64,000 nt of DNA, taken from contig NZ_JAKRNM010000009.1 in NCBI RefSeq assembly GCF_022346995.1, positions 62,001 through 126,000 of the forward strand, in the 5' to 3' direction. The position numbers were made by a program, and so were the translations under genes. Every line of letters begins with the position of its first letter. Position 1 is the first letter of the stretch. This document shows, in pieces, positions 8,105 through 17,367 of this stretch. Origin of the DNA: Paenibacillus sp. ACRRY (GTDB lineage Bacteria; Bacillota; Bacilli; Paenibacillales; Paenibacillaceae). The notes beneath the pieces are model-generated. The model searched no databases. It was not told the DNA's origin and saw only the letters and a list, made by a program, of their open reading frames with translations.

Positions 8105-9553
8105 ATGAGAATATTGGAATGGATTTTAGTACTTGTAACCATTGTGGCCGCCATACTGATGCTGGTCCACCCGAAGCGTGGGATGAGGATGGCTATGATA
8201 GCTGCTTTGATTTTGTTTACTACGCTGCATGGTGTAATAGAGCAATTTCGATTGCAAATGCTGCCTACATATCTTCTGGTCCTGGTTCTTTTGGTTATAC
8301 TCGTTGTTCGGCAAAACAATCACAGATCATGGATCAAAGCCACGCTTTCTTCTATCATGGTATTGATACTTAGTGCAGGTTCAGTGGCACTGACCTGGTT
8401 ACTTCCGGCCTTTACAATGCCTGAGCCGACGGGACCTTATGCCATAGGGACATTCTCGCAGCGGCTCATGGATGAATCCCGCGAAGAAACGAAATCGCCT
8501 GAGGCAGGAGACAAGCGGGAACTTATGATCAATGTCTGGTATCCAGTGGATCAGGAAGCTGCCAAAGGACTTTACCTGGAGCATTATCCCGCAGAGCTGG
8601 GTGAAGCCATCAGCCTCGTGTTCGGTATTCCACCACAGGTGTTTAGCTATCTGGACACGATTCCCACACATGTGGTCACAGGTGCAAAGGTATCGGCCGC
8701 AGAGAGCCATTATCCTGTGCTGCTGTTCTCGCCAGGGGTTCGTTCTGCCCGTTTCCAAAGTATGACCGCTATTGAAGAATTGGTTAGCCATGGGTACATT
8801 GTTGTGGGGATAGACCATCCTTACACCTCAGCACGAGTTACGTTTCCGGACGGGCACGCCGTGGCTTATAAAACAGACCCTGAATTCGGGACGTCACAGG
8901 AACTGTACCAGTATAATGTCAAAGGCGTAGGCATTCGTGCTGCAGACGCAAGTTTTGTACTGGATACACTTACATTATGGAATAGTCATGATCCGAACGG
9001 GCTGCTCCAAGGCAAGCTGGATCTGGATCGTGTAGGCATTTTTGGTCACTCTTACGGCGGGGCAACCACAGCGGAGACTCTGGCTCAGGATGATCGGTTT
9101 AGCGCAGGGCTTAGTCTGGAAGGTGGTTTCTGGGGTGAAGTGTCCAAGGCCGCTCTGAAACAGCCGTTTATGTATATCATGTCAGGTGAGACAGCCAAAA
9201 GTTTTGCACCGGACGCTACCGAAAAAGACAACGTGTTTTATCCGGAATTTGAACCGGATTTGGATCATGTCATGACACATAGCTTGAATGATACCTATTA
9301 CCTGACTGTGGATGGTTTTTTCCACCAGAGCTTCACCGATATCTCGTTGATCTCGCCCCGAATGTTTGCCAGGGGGATGACGCCTGAGCATAATGTGGAT
9401 ATCACGAGATCATACACGCTGGCATTCTTCGACCGTTATCTTAAGGGGGAGGAGCAGGTACTGTTGGAAGGACCATCAGACCGTTTCCCGGAGGCAGCAT
9501 ACGATACCAAATATACAAGCTTAGGCAATGAACAGGTGAACCAACATGAATAG
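8105..9553 (+). CDS. Membrane-anchored alpha/beta hydrolase, PAF-acetylhydrolase-like
   Basis: The 482-residue protein starts with about four hydrophobic segments (roughly 1-115) followed by an extracellular alpha/beta-hydrolase domain. The nucleophile elbow is GHSYGG, preceded by LDLDRVGIF, and the LLFSPGVRS oxyanion region and late GFFHQSFTD histidine fit the platelet-activating-factor acetylhydrolase isoform II group. Such enzymes cleave short acyl esters, but the substrate is unknown here. GGAGG precedes the ATG. Its 3' end overlaps the MerR-type regulator gene by 8 bases, so the two are probably coexpressed. Confidence 0.82.
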   Translation: MRILEWILVLVTIVAAILMLVHPKRGMRMAMIAALILFTTLHGVIEQFRLQMLPTYLLVLVLLVILVVRQNNHRSWIKATLSSIMVLILSAGSVALTWLLPAFTMPEPTGPYAIGTFSQRLMDESREETKSPEAGDKRELMINVWYPVDQEAAKGLYLEHYPAELGEAISLVFGIPPQVFSYLDTIPTHVVTGAKVSAAESHYPVLLFSPGVRSARFQSMTAIEELVSHGYIVVGIDHPYTSARVTFPDGHAVAYKTDPEFGTSQELYQYNVKGVGIRAADASFVLDTLTLWNSHDPNGLLQGKLDLDRVGIFGHSYGGATTAETLAQDDRFSAGLSLEGGFWGEVSKAALKQPFMYIMSGETAKSFAPDATEKDNVFYPEFEPDLDHVMTHSLNDTYYLTVDGFFHQSFTDISLISPRMFARGMTPEHNVDITRSYTLAFFDRYLKGEEQVLLEGPSDRFPEAAYDTKYTSLGNEQVNQHE

Positions 9554-9971
9554 AAAAGGTGGGACAGGCTTTATGGGTACCATGACGAGAGGCGAATTGG
9601 CGAAACGGACAGGAATAAGTATGGCAGCCATCCGTTATTACGAGAACAGTGGCATACTGCCTGCTCCCCGCCGGGCATCTAACGGATATCGAATATATAC
9701 AGAGGATTATCTGGTCAAAATCAAATTTATTCAGGACGCACAGGCACTGGGATATTCGCTAAAAGAGATTCAGGAAAACTTGCAGCTGCTTAGCCAGGAG
9801 GATATGGAAAGTGAACAGCTGAAAATGCTGGTACGTGACCGAATCACGGATATTGAGAGTCACATCAAGAATCTGCAGCGTATGCAGACGTTCCTTGAAG
9901 CCTTGCTCATGACATCGGAAAAGGATATCCATAACTATATTCAATCCTTCCGTAACAATAATGAAGAGTAA
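9546..9971 (+). CDS. MerR family transcriptional regulator
   Basis: The 141-residue protein has an N-terminal winged helix-turn-helix of MerR type (TRGELAKRTGISMAAIRYYENSGIL, then RRASNGYRIY) and a coiled-coil dimerisation helix at about 80-125. No conserved metal-binding cysteines are present, so it is more like a drug- or stress-sensing MerR than a metal sensor. The start at 9546 overlaps the hydrolase gene; ATGs at 9573 and 9582 are possible alternatives, the first behind AAAGGTGGG. Control of the hydrolase gene before it is a reasonable inference. Confidence 0.88.
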   Translation: MNRKGGTGFMGTMTRGELAKRTGISMAAIRYYENSGILPAPRRASNGYRIYTEDYLVKIKFIQDAQALGYSLKEIQENLQLLSQEDMESEQLKMLVRDRITDIESHIKNLQRMQTFLEALLMTSEKDIHNYIQSFRNNNEE

Positions 9972-9977
9972 AATAAT

Positions 9978-10015
9978 TAACCTCCCTTCCACATCACGAT
10001 GGAATTGGGAGGTTA
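9978..10015. terminator. Hairpin between convergent genes
   Basis: TAACCTCCC pairs with GGGAGGTTA, with an inner TTCCA/TGGAA stem. It lies between the MerR gene and the reverse-strand M14 gene. T-runs are short, so strength is uncertain. Confidence 0.5.
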
Positions 10016-10021
10016 CTCATT

Positions 10022-10699
10022 TCATATGAAGCCTGCTTCCCGCAAAAAGTGGTGTACAATTCTCGTCTGGTACTTGACCCGTACTGATCGCTTCAGGCTC
10101 CAGCAAGTTTCAACGGTGACGGAACGAGCCTGCAGCAGTCTGGCGGCAGCTGTCCGGGCAGATCCAGGAAGCTCATGCTGCTTCAGGTTGAAATGCCGAT
10201 CACGAATGGCGATGGAACGATTCATGTGTTCAATAATTCTTCTGCATGCCGGAACGGCACGGCTTCCTGGATTGGTGATCAGGGTTTGCCCCAATACACG
10301 GGAACTGAGCTGGGACAATCCGTTAGCCTCGTGCAGGTCGATCCACCAGTCTGGCCCATGTTCACGAGCCAGACGAAAGACGGCAGAAGCAAGTGGATGC
10401 TTCGCTTTGGCAGATATGCGGCGTGGAAATGTTCTGTTCAGATCGGGATTGCCCCTGATTTTTTTGTCATAAGCTTTCTGGTTCACTCGTGGAATAATAA
10501 TGAGAAGACCGCGCTGAATGACTAGTCGTCCTGCTGCGCAATCGTCGGCGAGTTTTTGCGCAGCAGCCATGCTTGCGGTTTCGTTTCCATGAACGCCGGA
10601 AGTGACAACCATCACGGGGCCAGACGCTGCACCACGTACCATGTAGTAGGGAGTGGAGTGTGTGCTGGACGCTGCTAGGACATGTTTAGTAACAAGCAT
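10022..10699 (-). CDS. Succinylglutamate desuccinylase/aspartoacylase-like zinc hydrolase (M14 fold)
   Basis: The 225-residue protein has the zinc site of the AstE/AspA branch of the M14 fold: HGNE (first His and Glu ligands) near residues 40-43, and a second ligand in WIDLHEA. The NPDLNRTFPR segment supplies the usual substrate-binding Asn-Arg, and a late Glu in TVETC is a candidate general base. The start is ATG at 10699; a GTG nine bases upstream lies inside the GGAGGTGAGG ribosome site. Substrate is unknown: N-acyl amino acids or peptides are likely. It lies 94 bp downstream of the ABC exporter genes on the same strand and could be cotranscribed. Confidence 0.8.
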   Translation of the reverse strand: MLVTKHVLAASSTHSTPYYMVRGAASGPVMVVTSGVHGNETASMAAAQKLADDCAAGRLVIQRGLLIIIPRVNQKAYDKKIRGNPDLNRTFPRRISAKAKHPLASAVFRLAREHGPDWWIDLHEANGLSQLSSRVLGQTLITNPGSRAVPACRRIIEHMNRSIAIRDRHFNLKQHELPGSARTAAARLLQARSVTVETCWSLKRSVRVKYQTRIVHHFLREAGFI

Positions 10700-10793
10700 G
10701 AACCTCACCTCCGTTACTACAGTACGTCATGTCCTTCTTGCATGTAACGGCATCCGAACAGGCCCTCATCCAGATCTGTCCAAAATGGGCCAA

Positions 10794-11768
10794 TCAGTAT
10801 ACCTGGTGGATAATATCTTCGAAATCGGGTTCTTGCATCTCTACATCGATAATCTCACCCCATTGTTCCAGCAGCTTCAGAATATTCATAGTACTCCATT
10901 CTTTCCGGTTCACTTGTACAGTAACGACCAGACCGTCAACACCTGTAATCTGGATGGCAGGAGGTATGGTATCCGGAATATGAAACTCCCCTCGGTAAGT
11001 CACCCGGATAATCGTGGGCAGACCAATCGTGTCCCGCAGAGAGGAGATCGTACCGTCATATGTGAGCTGGCCGTGATTGATGACCATCACCCGGCTGCAT
11101 AACTGCTCAATATCATCCATATCATGCGTCGTCAGCAAAATCGTTTTGCCAAACTCTTCATTTAATGTCCGCAGAAACTGGCGTATGTTCCGTTTGGCGT
11201 TCACATCCAGCCCAATGGTGGGTTCATCGAGAAAAAGCAGCTCCGGATCATGCAGCATGGAAGCTGCCAGATCTGCACGCATCCGCTGTCCAAGTGAGAG
11301 TTTACGGACAGGGGTGGACCAGAAGGATTCAAGGTCCAGCAGTTCGGCGAACTGGGACAACCGTTTCCTTTTGAGTTCAGCAGGTACGCCGTACATTTCA
11401 GCCAGAATATCATACGAATCCTTCACGGGCAGATCCCACCAGAGCTGGCTGCGCTGTCCAAACACTACCCCCAGTCGTCTTACCGTTTGCAGCCTTTCCA
11501 GATGCGGGTTCATGCCGGCTAGCAGGACTTCCCCCGAGGTCGGGTGGAGGATGCCAGTCAACATTTTGATCGTAGTTGACTTGCCGGCACCATTCGGGCC
11601 GATGTATCCAACGAACTCTCCTTGTGGAATGTCAAAACTGATGTCACGTACAGCCTCTTTGGACACGTAATCTCGTGAAAATAGCGTTCGAAGTCCGGAG
11701 AACCGGCCTTCCCGAACGACAGGCGTTTTGAATTCTTTTTGCAGTTGTCTCGCTGTAATCATGTTCAT
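10794..11768 (-). CDS. ABC-2 exporter ATP-binding protein (COG4586-like)
   Basis: The 324-residue ATPase has Walker A GPNGAGKST, signature LSLGQRM, Walker B LLFLDEP and the TTHDMDDIEQL switch region. The extended N-terminus and 100-residue C-terminal domain fit the COG4586 group, which works with two ABC-2 type permeases of the COG4587/COG3694 kind. The start is ATG at 11768, eight bases after AAGGAGGG; the frame stays open further upstream without a ribosome site. It is the last gene of a permease-permease-ATPase operon, 14 bp after the second permease. Substrate unknown. Confidence 0.9.
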   Translation of the reverse strand: MNMITARQLQKEFKTPVVREGRFSGLRTLFSRDYVSKEAVRDISFDIPQGEFVGYIGPNGAGKSTTIKMLTGILHPTSGEVLLAGMNPHLERLQTVRRLGVVFGQRSQLWWDLPVKDSYDILAEMYGVPAELKRKRLSQFAELLDLESFWSTPVRKLSLGQRMRADLAASMLHDPELLFLDEPTIGLDVNAKRNIRQFLRTLNEEFGKTILLTTHDMDDIEQLCSRVMVINHGQLTYDGTISSLRDTIGLPTIIRVTYRGEFHIPDTIPPAIQITGVDGLVVTVQVNRKEWSTMNILKLLEQWGEIIDVEMQEPDFEDIIHQVY

Positions 11769-11782
11769 GGCAAGAACCCTCC

Positions 11783-12583
11783 TTAACTTCCCGTGCTTTG
11801 ATATTTGGTGATGCCGTATTTCCAGAAGCGCAGACTGGCAGCCAGACACAGAACAGCTACAGCCGCAATTGCTGCAAGCACCCACGCTCCTCCTTGACCC
11901 CGCAGTAGATAAAGAGAGGGTATGTAGTTGACGAATCCAACCGGAATGACCGTCAGCAGAATGCCGGACATCCACTTGGGATATAACGTTAGCGGATATT
12001 GGGCAGCCGTACGGGCTGCATCTTCAGTGATTGTCTGCAGTTCCTCGATGCGTGTGGTCCAGAATCCCAGCGTCGCTGTAGCCAGTCCAATAGAGAAGAG
12101 AATGATGGCTCCGGTAAGAATAATCAGCAGGGACAGCGGAATGACCGTCCAGCCGATCTGCCCGCTGTGCATCATACCCGCCAGGGACCAGCATAGAATA
12201 AACCCGCCCTGCAGCACTTCGCCGATCATGATGCGGAAATTTTGCGGCAGCAGGGCAAGTAATACGGGCATGGGCCTCGTTAACAGTTGATCCAGTTCGC
12301 CGCCGACTAAATATTTCTCCAGATGATGAACCTCATTGCCGAAGGTACGGTAAAGTGTTTTGGATAACGTCATGATCGCAAACAGATAACCGATCTCATG
12401 GAGAGACCAGCCCTTAATCGCACCAAACTGATGCAGCACCAGAGCAACCATGAGAAATTCGGAGATCTGAATTAGTGCGGCCAGGAGGGATGCCAATATG
12501 AAATTGAACTTGTACTGCATCCGGCTGCGAATGCTCGTTCGAATCAGTATTTTATATAGATGGTACCAGGAAGTTCGCTTCAT
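11783..12583 (-). CDS. ABC-2 family permease, second subunit
   Basis: The 266-residue protein has six predicted membrane segments and the layout of the ABC-2 permeases paired with COG4586 ATPases, including a HHLEKYLVGGELDQLLTRPM loop after the third helix. The ATG at 12583 is preceded by GGAGGTG and overlaps, as ATGA, the TGA that would end the unbroken form of the upstream permease gene. This points to translational coupling between the two permeases in the ancestral operon. Confidence 0.86.
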   Translation of the reverse strand: MKRTSWYHLYKILIRTSIRSRMQYKFNFILASLLAALIQISEFLMVALVLHQFGAIKGWSLHEIGYLFAIMTLSKTLYRTFGNEVHHLEKYLVGGELDQLLTRPMPVLLALLPQNFRIMIGEVLQGGFILCWSLAGMMHSGQIGWTVIPLSLLIILTGAIILFSIGLATATLGFWTTRIEELQTITEDAARTAAQYPLTLYPKWMSGILLTVIPVGFVNYIPSLYLLRGQGGAWVLAAIAAVAVLCLAASLRFWKYGITKYQSTGS

Positions 12584-12669
12584 CCGCCTTGCACCTCCAT
12601 TTTGCGGCGCATCACACGGGTGATGACCAGACAGATCAGGGTCATGAGCACACACCAAAGCAAGGTTCC
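12580..12669 (-). other. In-frame remnant of the last helix of the upstream permease
   Basis: Directly after the TGA at 12670-12672 the same frame stays open for 29 codons. It encodes a hydrophobic helix (LLWCVLMTLICLVIT) and a basic tail (RVMRRK), then stops at 12580-12582. This is the expected final membrane segment of the truncated permease. Confidence 0.75.
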
Positions 12670-13356
12670 TCAGAGCAAGGAGCCATCTTCAAAACCGAGA
12701 TAGATTCGGGTAGGAACATAGAGCAGAAAGGGATAGGGTGATAACCAGGCCAGACGTTCGAGCCAGTCAGGCAGCCATTCGAGCGGAATGAAGAAACCAG
12801 CCAGCAAATTCATCAGGGCATGATTGCCCCAGTGAAGCCACGATGATTCGGTCGTCCAGATGGCAGTAACCCCAATGATGTAATTCATGCAGATGGATAA
12901 GTAGGATGCGCCGGCAAGACCAAACGCGGCTGATAACAGGGTTGAAGCTTCTGTGGGCCATTGGAGGGAAAAAACGATGGAGAATAGCAGGTAGATCGGA
13001 ATGCTCTTGTACACGAACTGGTAGGCAATCTGTCCCCATTCGCGTGCCATTAGGTGAGTAAACAGATGCACCGGCCTCATCAGATCCAGCGCGATCTGCC
13101 CTGTCCTGACCGTAAGGGGAATTCCGAGTCCATTGGTGAGAAAACCCGAGATCCAGAGAGAGGATTGCGTAAACGCAATGTAACTGACCATCCCCTGTGT
13201 CCCGTATTCTCCGAGAGAGTGATCGGCCCCGATGCCGATCCAGAGGCAGGCATACATGTAACCGAACATGGCGCTTGCCAAGTTATGTACCATGTGTGCC
13301 CCGCGATATTGCAGATTCCGGGCGTAGGCTTTGGAAGCCAAAGTGAGATAAAGCAT
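12670..13356 (-). CDS. ABC-2 family permease, truncated by an in-frame TGA
   Basis: The visible product has 228 residues with about five membrane segments and resembles the COG3694-type partner permease (RTGQIALDLMRPV loop, then LTPYPF-type LSPYPFLLYVP near the end). The family is usually about 260 residues long. A TGA at 12670-12672 stops translation before the last helix, although the frame continues for 29 sensible codons and ends in an ATGA overlap with the next gene. The subunit is therefore shortened by a nonsense mutation, a read-through codon or a sequencing error. The start is ATG at 13356 behind GGAGGTG; the frame remains open upstream without support. Confidence 0.75.
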   Translation of the reverse strand: MLYLTLASKAYARNLQYRGAHMVHNLASAMFGYMYACLWIGIGADHSLGEYGTQGMVSYIAFTQSSLWISGFLTNGLGIPLTVRTGQIALDLMRPVHLFTHLMAREWGQIAYQFVYKSIPIYLLFSIVFSLQWPTEASTLLSAAFGLAGASYLSICMNYIIGVTAIWTTESSWLHWGNHALMNLLAGFFIPLEWLPDWLERLAWLSPYPFLLYVPTRIYLGFEDGSLL

Positions 13357-13661
13357 ATGACACCTCCGATAAGTGGTTTGAACGGCGGTCCCGTTCACTT
13401 CAGTCAAGGCGAAAAAGAGAGAAGGACAACAGCATACCAATTTATTCCTTCACAGGCAAGACATTTTTTTGGAATATCCCGGAAGAAACAGGGGTGTTCA
13501 ACAATGCGCCACAAGACAGCGGTCTGCTTGGTCTTTTATAATGAAGGAGCAAGGACGTAAACGTTTACAATATGAGCTATTCAAATTTAAAATAATCCGC
13601 CGGGCATGTGCCTGACGATGGAGGATACAGCTTCAACAATCCGGCAAGAGAGAAGGTTGGA
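13357..13661. other. 305-bp region between divergent genes
   Basis: It must hold the promoters of the exporter operon and of the DegV gene. A TATAAT lies at 13536-13541 without a good -35. A 25-codon frame at 13541 lacks a ribosome site. I see no other feature. Confidence 0.4.
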
Positions 13662-14504
13662 ATGAAAAAAATTGCATGGGTTACCGACAGTACCAGCACA
13701 CTCGATCCACTGTTTGCAGAGCAAAATCACGTATACATTGTACCGCTTCGCGTCGTATTGGGTGAGGAATGCTATCGGGAGACCGAGGACATCTCATCCG
13801 AACAGTTCTATGAGAAGCTTGCAGAGGCTTCAAGGGCAAGCAGTTCTCAACCGCCTATAGGTGAGTTTATCGAACTGTATGAATCGCTAAAAGGTCAGTA
13901 TGATGAGATTATCACCATTCACTGCTCAACTGCGCTTAGCGGAACGCTGCATACTTCAATGCAGGCGGCAGAGATTGCTGGAGTATCGATAACTGCAATT
14001 GATTCCAGAGCGGGAGCCTATCCGCTGCGGGAGATGATTTTGCAAGGCGTGGAATTACAGAAACAGGGATGTTCCGTATCTGAGATCAAGCTTCATATTG
14101 AACAGATGATGGATAACATGTCCTTTTACCTCATTCCGGCCAGTCTTCAGCATCTTCACCGCAGTGGGCGCGTGTCAGGCACACAGCTTGTACTCAGCCA
14201 ATTGTTGAAAATTCATCTGCTCTTGCGATTTGAAGAGGGCAAGGTCGTCGTAAACGAGAAGATTCGTACTTTCAAGCGAGCCAAACAGCGCATGTTAGAG
14301 GTGCTGAAGGTCGACATGGAGAAAGTAAAACACGTGTGTATCATGCATGCCGATAATCAGGAAGAAGCCATCACGATCAAGCAGCAAATTACCGATTTGC
14401 TTCCCCGGTTGAAGACGGAAATCATGCCTTTTATCCCTGTGGTAGGTATTCATGCAGGCGCAGGTACGATTGGTCTGTGCTGGATACGAAGCGAGATGAC
14501 ATAG
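13662..14504 (+). CDS. DegV family fatty-acid-binding protein
   Basis: The 280-residue protein starts with the DegV signature VTDSTSTL and continues with IVPLRVVLGEE, a SSQPPIGEF loop, and the TIHCSTALSGT and DSRAGAYP motifs that line the bound fatty acid. FakB-type DegV proteins present fatty acids to the FakA kinase for phospholipid synthesis. The start is ATG at 13662 after GAGAAGG; an upstream in-frame GTG at 13608 has no ribosome site. No FakA gene is in the window. Confidence 0.9.
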   Translation: MKKIAWVTDSTSTLDPLFAEQNHVYIVPLRVVLGEECYRETEDISSEQFYEKLAEASRASSSQPPIGEFIELYESLKGQYDEIITIHCSTALSGTLHTSMQAAEIAGVSITAIDSRAGAYPLREMILQGVELQKQGCSVSEIKLHIEQMMDNMSFYLIPASLQHLHRSGRVSGTQLVLSQLLKIHLLLRFEEGKVVVNEKIRTFKRAKQRMLEVLKVDMEKVKHVCIMHADNQEEAITIKQQITDLLPRLKTEIMPFIPVVGIHAGAGTIGLCWIRSEMT

Positions 14505-14519
14505 ATGGATGAATGATCG

Positions 14520-14569
14520 AAAAGGTAGGAGAGTCTCCTTGTACACAGGTGGCTTCCCTACCTTTTTTG
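14520..14569 (+). terminator. Intrinsic terminator after the DegV gene
   Basis: AAAAGGTAGG pairs with CCTACCTTTT, followed by further T residues. Confidence 0.82.
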
Positions 14570-14669
14570 TTTTTTTAAGATGATATTTGAAAGAGTGTTA
14601 TTCCACGCATTGCCAATTCAGGTGAACTGTGAGGTAATAAAAGAAAACAAAGAAGTTGGGGGAAATCAA

Positions 14670-15389
14670 GTGTCTAGTCACCGTTTGCTGCTTGTAGAAG
14701 ACGATCGTTCAATTAGTGAGATGGTTGGGCCATATCTGGAGAAAGAGGGCTACAACGTCACGTATGCATATGACGGGTTAGAGGCAGAGCGTAAATTTCA
14801 ACAAGCGGAGCCTGCGTTTGATCTGGTTATTCTGGACCTCATGCTGCCGCACCGAAGCGGCATGGACGTGCTGCAGACCATCAGAGCTGCCAGTCTTGTC
14901 CCCGTATTAATATTATCTGCGAAGGATGGAGAAGTGGACAAGGCACTGGGACTTGGTTTCGGTGCAGACGACTATCTGAGCAAGCCGTTTTCCCTAATCG
15001 AATTGACTGCGCGAATCAAAGCGGCAATTCGCCGAGCCAACTATACGGTACGACAGGTTACCTCGACACCAGCCAAGGATCAACGGATTGAAATTGGTGG
15101 GCTGGTGGTGGATATGGAAACCTATGAGGTAGAGCGGGGAGGCATCCCTGTAAGACTGACCTCCAAGGAATTTGGCATTCTTAAGTTGTTTGTTACGCAT
15201 CCTGGCAGAGTGTTTACGAAGGCGCAGATCTATGCTTCTGTCTGGAACGATCCGTACTACGGGGACGAAAATATCATCAACGTACATATGCGGAGGCTGC
15301 GCGAGAAGATCGAGACAGATCCATCGAATCCGCAGTATATCATAACGTTGTGGGGGATCGGTTATAAGCTGGAGGTGGAGCCCAAGTGA
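14670..15389 (+). CDS. OmpR-family response regulator of a Bcr-type cassette
   Basis: The 239-residue protein has a receiver domain (acidic pocket EDD at 10-12, phosphoacceptor Asp56 in VILDLMLP, Lys in LSKPF) and a winged-helix OmpR/PhoB DNA-binding domain ending in WGIGYKLE. GTG at 14670 is chosen because GGGGGAAA precedes it closely; an in-frame ATG at 14580 is possible. The stop overlaps the start of the kinase gene as GTGA. The regulator, kinase, ATPase and permease are consecutive, as in bacitracin- or lantibiotic-responsive modules. Confidence 0.9.
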   Translation: MSSHRLLLVEDDRSISEMVGPYLEKEGYNVTYAYDGLEAERKFQQAEPAFDLVILDLMLPHRSGMDVLQTIRAASLVPVLILSAKDGEVDKALGLGFGADDYLSKPFSLIELTARIKAAIRRANYTVRQVTSTPAKDQRIEIGGLVVDMETYEVERGGIPVRLTSKEFGILKLFVTHPGRVFTKAQIYASVWNDPYYGDENIINVHMRRLREKIETDPSNPQYIITLWGIGYKLEVEPK

Positions 15390-16318
15390 CGATACTATTG
15401 GCCATTTTAACTGGTGTTTTGCTCATTGTTGTCATTTCACTCGCCGTGAAGCTGAATAAGCGCAGCCGGCAATTGGCATATATTCATCAGAAGCTTGGAG
15501 GCATTCTGGAAGAGGGTACATATGAGCGTCTGTTGGTCTTTAGCAGCGATGCCCAGATTCGCCTCCTGCTGGGGGATATTAACGAATTGCTGGATTACGC
15601 ACACCGAACCGGTGCCCGTTATGCCAATCAGGAGAAGGAGATCCGCAATATGCTCTCCAACATCTCCCATGACTTGAAGACCCCTCTCACGGTAGTGATG
15701 GGTTACAGTGAGACGCTGCTCCATAGTTCTTCATTAACCGATCAGGAACGGGAAGGTATGATCAGCAAGATTCAGGATAAAGCGCAGGAGGTGCTGCGTC
15801 TGATCCATTCCTTCTTTGATCTGGCGAAACTGGAGTCTGGAGATACCGAACTTGCATTGACCCGGGTGAATCTTAGTGAATTATGCAGGCTGAAGATGCT
15901 TTCCTTTTATGAAATGTTAACGAATCGGGGTCTGCAGGTGGAGCTGTCCATTCCTGAGGGGGATCTCTTCGTGACCGGTAGTGAGGATGCACTCGACCGG
16001 GTGCTGGATAATCTGATTACTAATGCGATGCGATATGGGGCGGATGGTAAGGTATTGGGCCTTATGCTTGAACAAAAGAATAATGGGGAGGTCATGCTGC
16101 AGATTTGGGACAGGGGTAAAGGCATTCCGGAAAGGGAACAGGACCGTGTATTCGAGCGAATGTATACGTTGGAGGATTCCCGAAACCGTCTCTATCATGG
16201 AAGTGGGCTTGGCCTCACCATCACGAAGCGACTTGTCGAACGGATGGGAGGAAGCATTGAACTTCGCAGTGTACCCTATGAGCGGACATCATTTAAAATC
16301 TCTCTAAAATCTCGTTAG
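15386..16318 (+). CDS. Sensor histidine kinase of a Bcr-type cassette
   Basis: The 310-residue kinase has one N-terminal hydrophobic segment (about 1-22) and no sizeable extracellular domain, then a HisKA domain with phosphoacceptor His in NISHDLKTPL and an HATPase domain with N (DNLITNAMRYG), G1 (DRGKGIPE) and G2 (GSGLGLTI) boxes. Kinases without an input domain often sense through a partner ABC transporter, which fits the ATPase and permease genes that follow. Translation starts at GTG 15386, overlapping the regulator stop. Confidence 0.9.
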   Translation: MTILLAILTGVLLIVVISLAVKLNKRSRQLAYIHQKLGGILEEGTYERLLVFSSDAQIRLLLGDINELLDYAHRTGARYANQEKEIRNMLSNISHDLKTPLTVVMGYSETLLHSSSLTDQEREGMISKIQDKAQEVLRLIHSFFDLAKLESGDTELALTRVNLSELCRLKMLSFYEMLTNRGLQVELSIPEGDLFVTGSEDALDRVLDNLITNAMRYGADGKVLGLMLEQKNNGEVMLQIWDRGKGIPEREQDRVFERMYTLEDSRNRLYHGSGLGLTITKRLVERMGGSIELRSVPYERTSFKISLKSR

Positions 16319-16443
16319 TTGCCTTTTTGTGTGTTTTGATGAACTTAAGTTTTTTGTAAGATTTGATTAATAAAAAAGCAGACTTTTCTCTTTACAATAC
16401 AGATATAAGAACCCGTCAGGGATCGTAAAGGAGAACAGGAACG

Positions 16444-17367
16444 ATGACATATATCGCACGCACGATTGGTGTGACCAAAACCTATGCAGGCACGGAGGTC
16501 GTATCCAACGTCAATATGAATATTAAGCAAGGTGAAATATACGGATTTTTGGGACCGAACGGCGCAGGGAAAACGACAATGATGAAAATGTTGACCAATC
16601 TGGTTAAGCCCACCGTTGGGGAGATTGAAATGTTCGGGGAGAAGCTTACCCCTAACTCGTATGAAGTATTGAAGCGTATAGGGAGCATCATTGAATATCC
16701 TTTTTTCTACGATAAACTGTCCGCCAGGGATAACCTGGAGCTTCACTGCGAGTATATGGGGTTTCATAACAAGAAAGTCATCAGCGATATGATGGAAAGT
16801 GTAGGTCTGAAGGATACCGGCAAGAAACCGGTACGGGACTTCTCTCTAGGAATGAAACAAAGGCTGGGGATTGCGCGTGCTCTGATTACAACACCCGAGC
16901 TCCTTATTCTCGATGAACCCATCAACGGGCTTGATCCGGTTGGCATTAAAGAAATGCGTGATCTGTTCAAACGCCTCAGTACGGAATACAGAATTACTCT
17001 CCTGATCTCCAGTCATATCCTGGGCGAGATTGAGCAAATTGCCGATACAGTAGGGGTAATTCGCGGCGGCCGTCTGGTCGAGGAAGTGTCCATGGAGACC
17101 ATTCGTGGGACTAAGAGCGAATATATCGAGCTGCAGGTAATTGATGGACGCAAGGCAACTTATGTTATTGAGCATCAGCTTGGACTGAAAAACTATAAAT
17201 TGGTTGATGACCGTACAGTTCGCATTTATGACCCAGGTGTATCTCCATCCCAAATAACAGGCAGACTGGTTCAGCATGGTGTTGAGATTGAGTCGATTAT
17301 CAAGCGGTCCCATTCGCTGGAGGAACACTTTCTAAACCTGGTGAAGGGGGATGGGGACGTTGCTTAA
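16444..17367 (+). CDS. ABC transporter ATP-binding protein, BcrA-like
   Basis: The 307-residue ATPase carries Walker A GPNGAGKTT, signature FSLGMKQRLG, Walker B LLILDEP and ISSHIL. Its length and C-terminal domain match the BcrA/YtrB-type ATPases of antibiotic-resistance and envelope-stress exporters. AAAGGAG precedes the ATG. The 3' end overlaps the permease gene by 17 bases. It lies 125 bp after the kinase gene and may have its own promoter in that gap. Self-protection against a membrane-active peptide is the likeliest role, by analogy. Confidence 0.9.
   Translation: MTYIARTIGVTKTYAGTEVVSNVNMNIKQGEIYGFLGPNGAGKTTMMKMLTNLVKPTVGEIEMFGEKLTPNSYEVLKRIGSIIEYPFFYDKLSARDNLELHCEYMGFHNKKVISDMMESVGLKDTGKKPVRDFSLGMKQRLGIARALITTPELLILDEPINGLDPVGIKEMRDLFKRLSTEYRITLLISSHILGEIEQIADTVGVIRGGRLVEEVSMETIRGTKSEYIELQVIDGRKATYVIEHQLGLKNYKLVDDRTVRIYDPGVSPSQITGRLVQHGVEIESIIKRSHSLEEHFLNLVKGDGDVA

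Noticed and set aside
13541..13618. 25-codon basic frame starting near a TATAAT in the exporter/degV gap
   Set aside because: No ribosome site before the ATG and the TATAAT overlaps the start.
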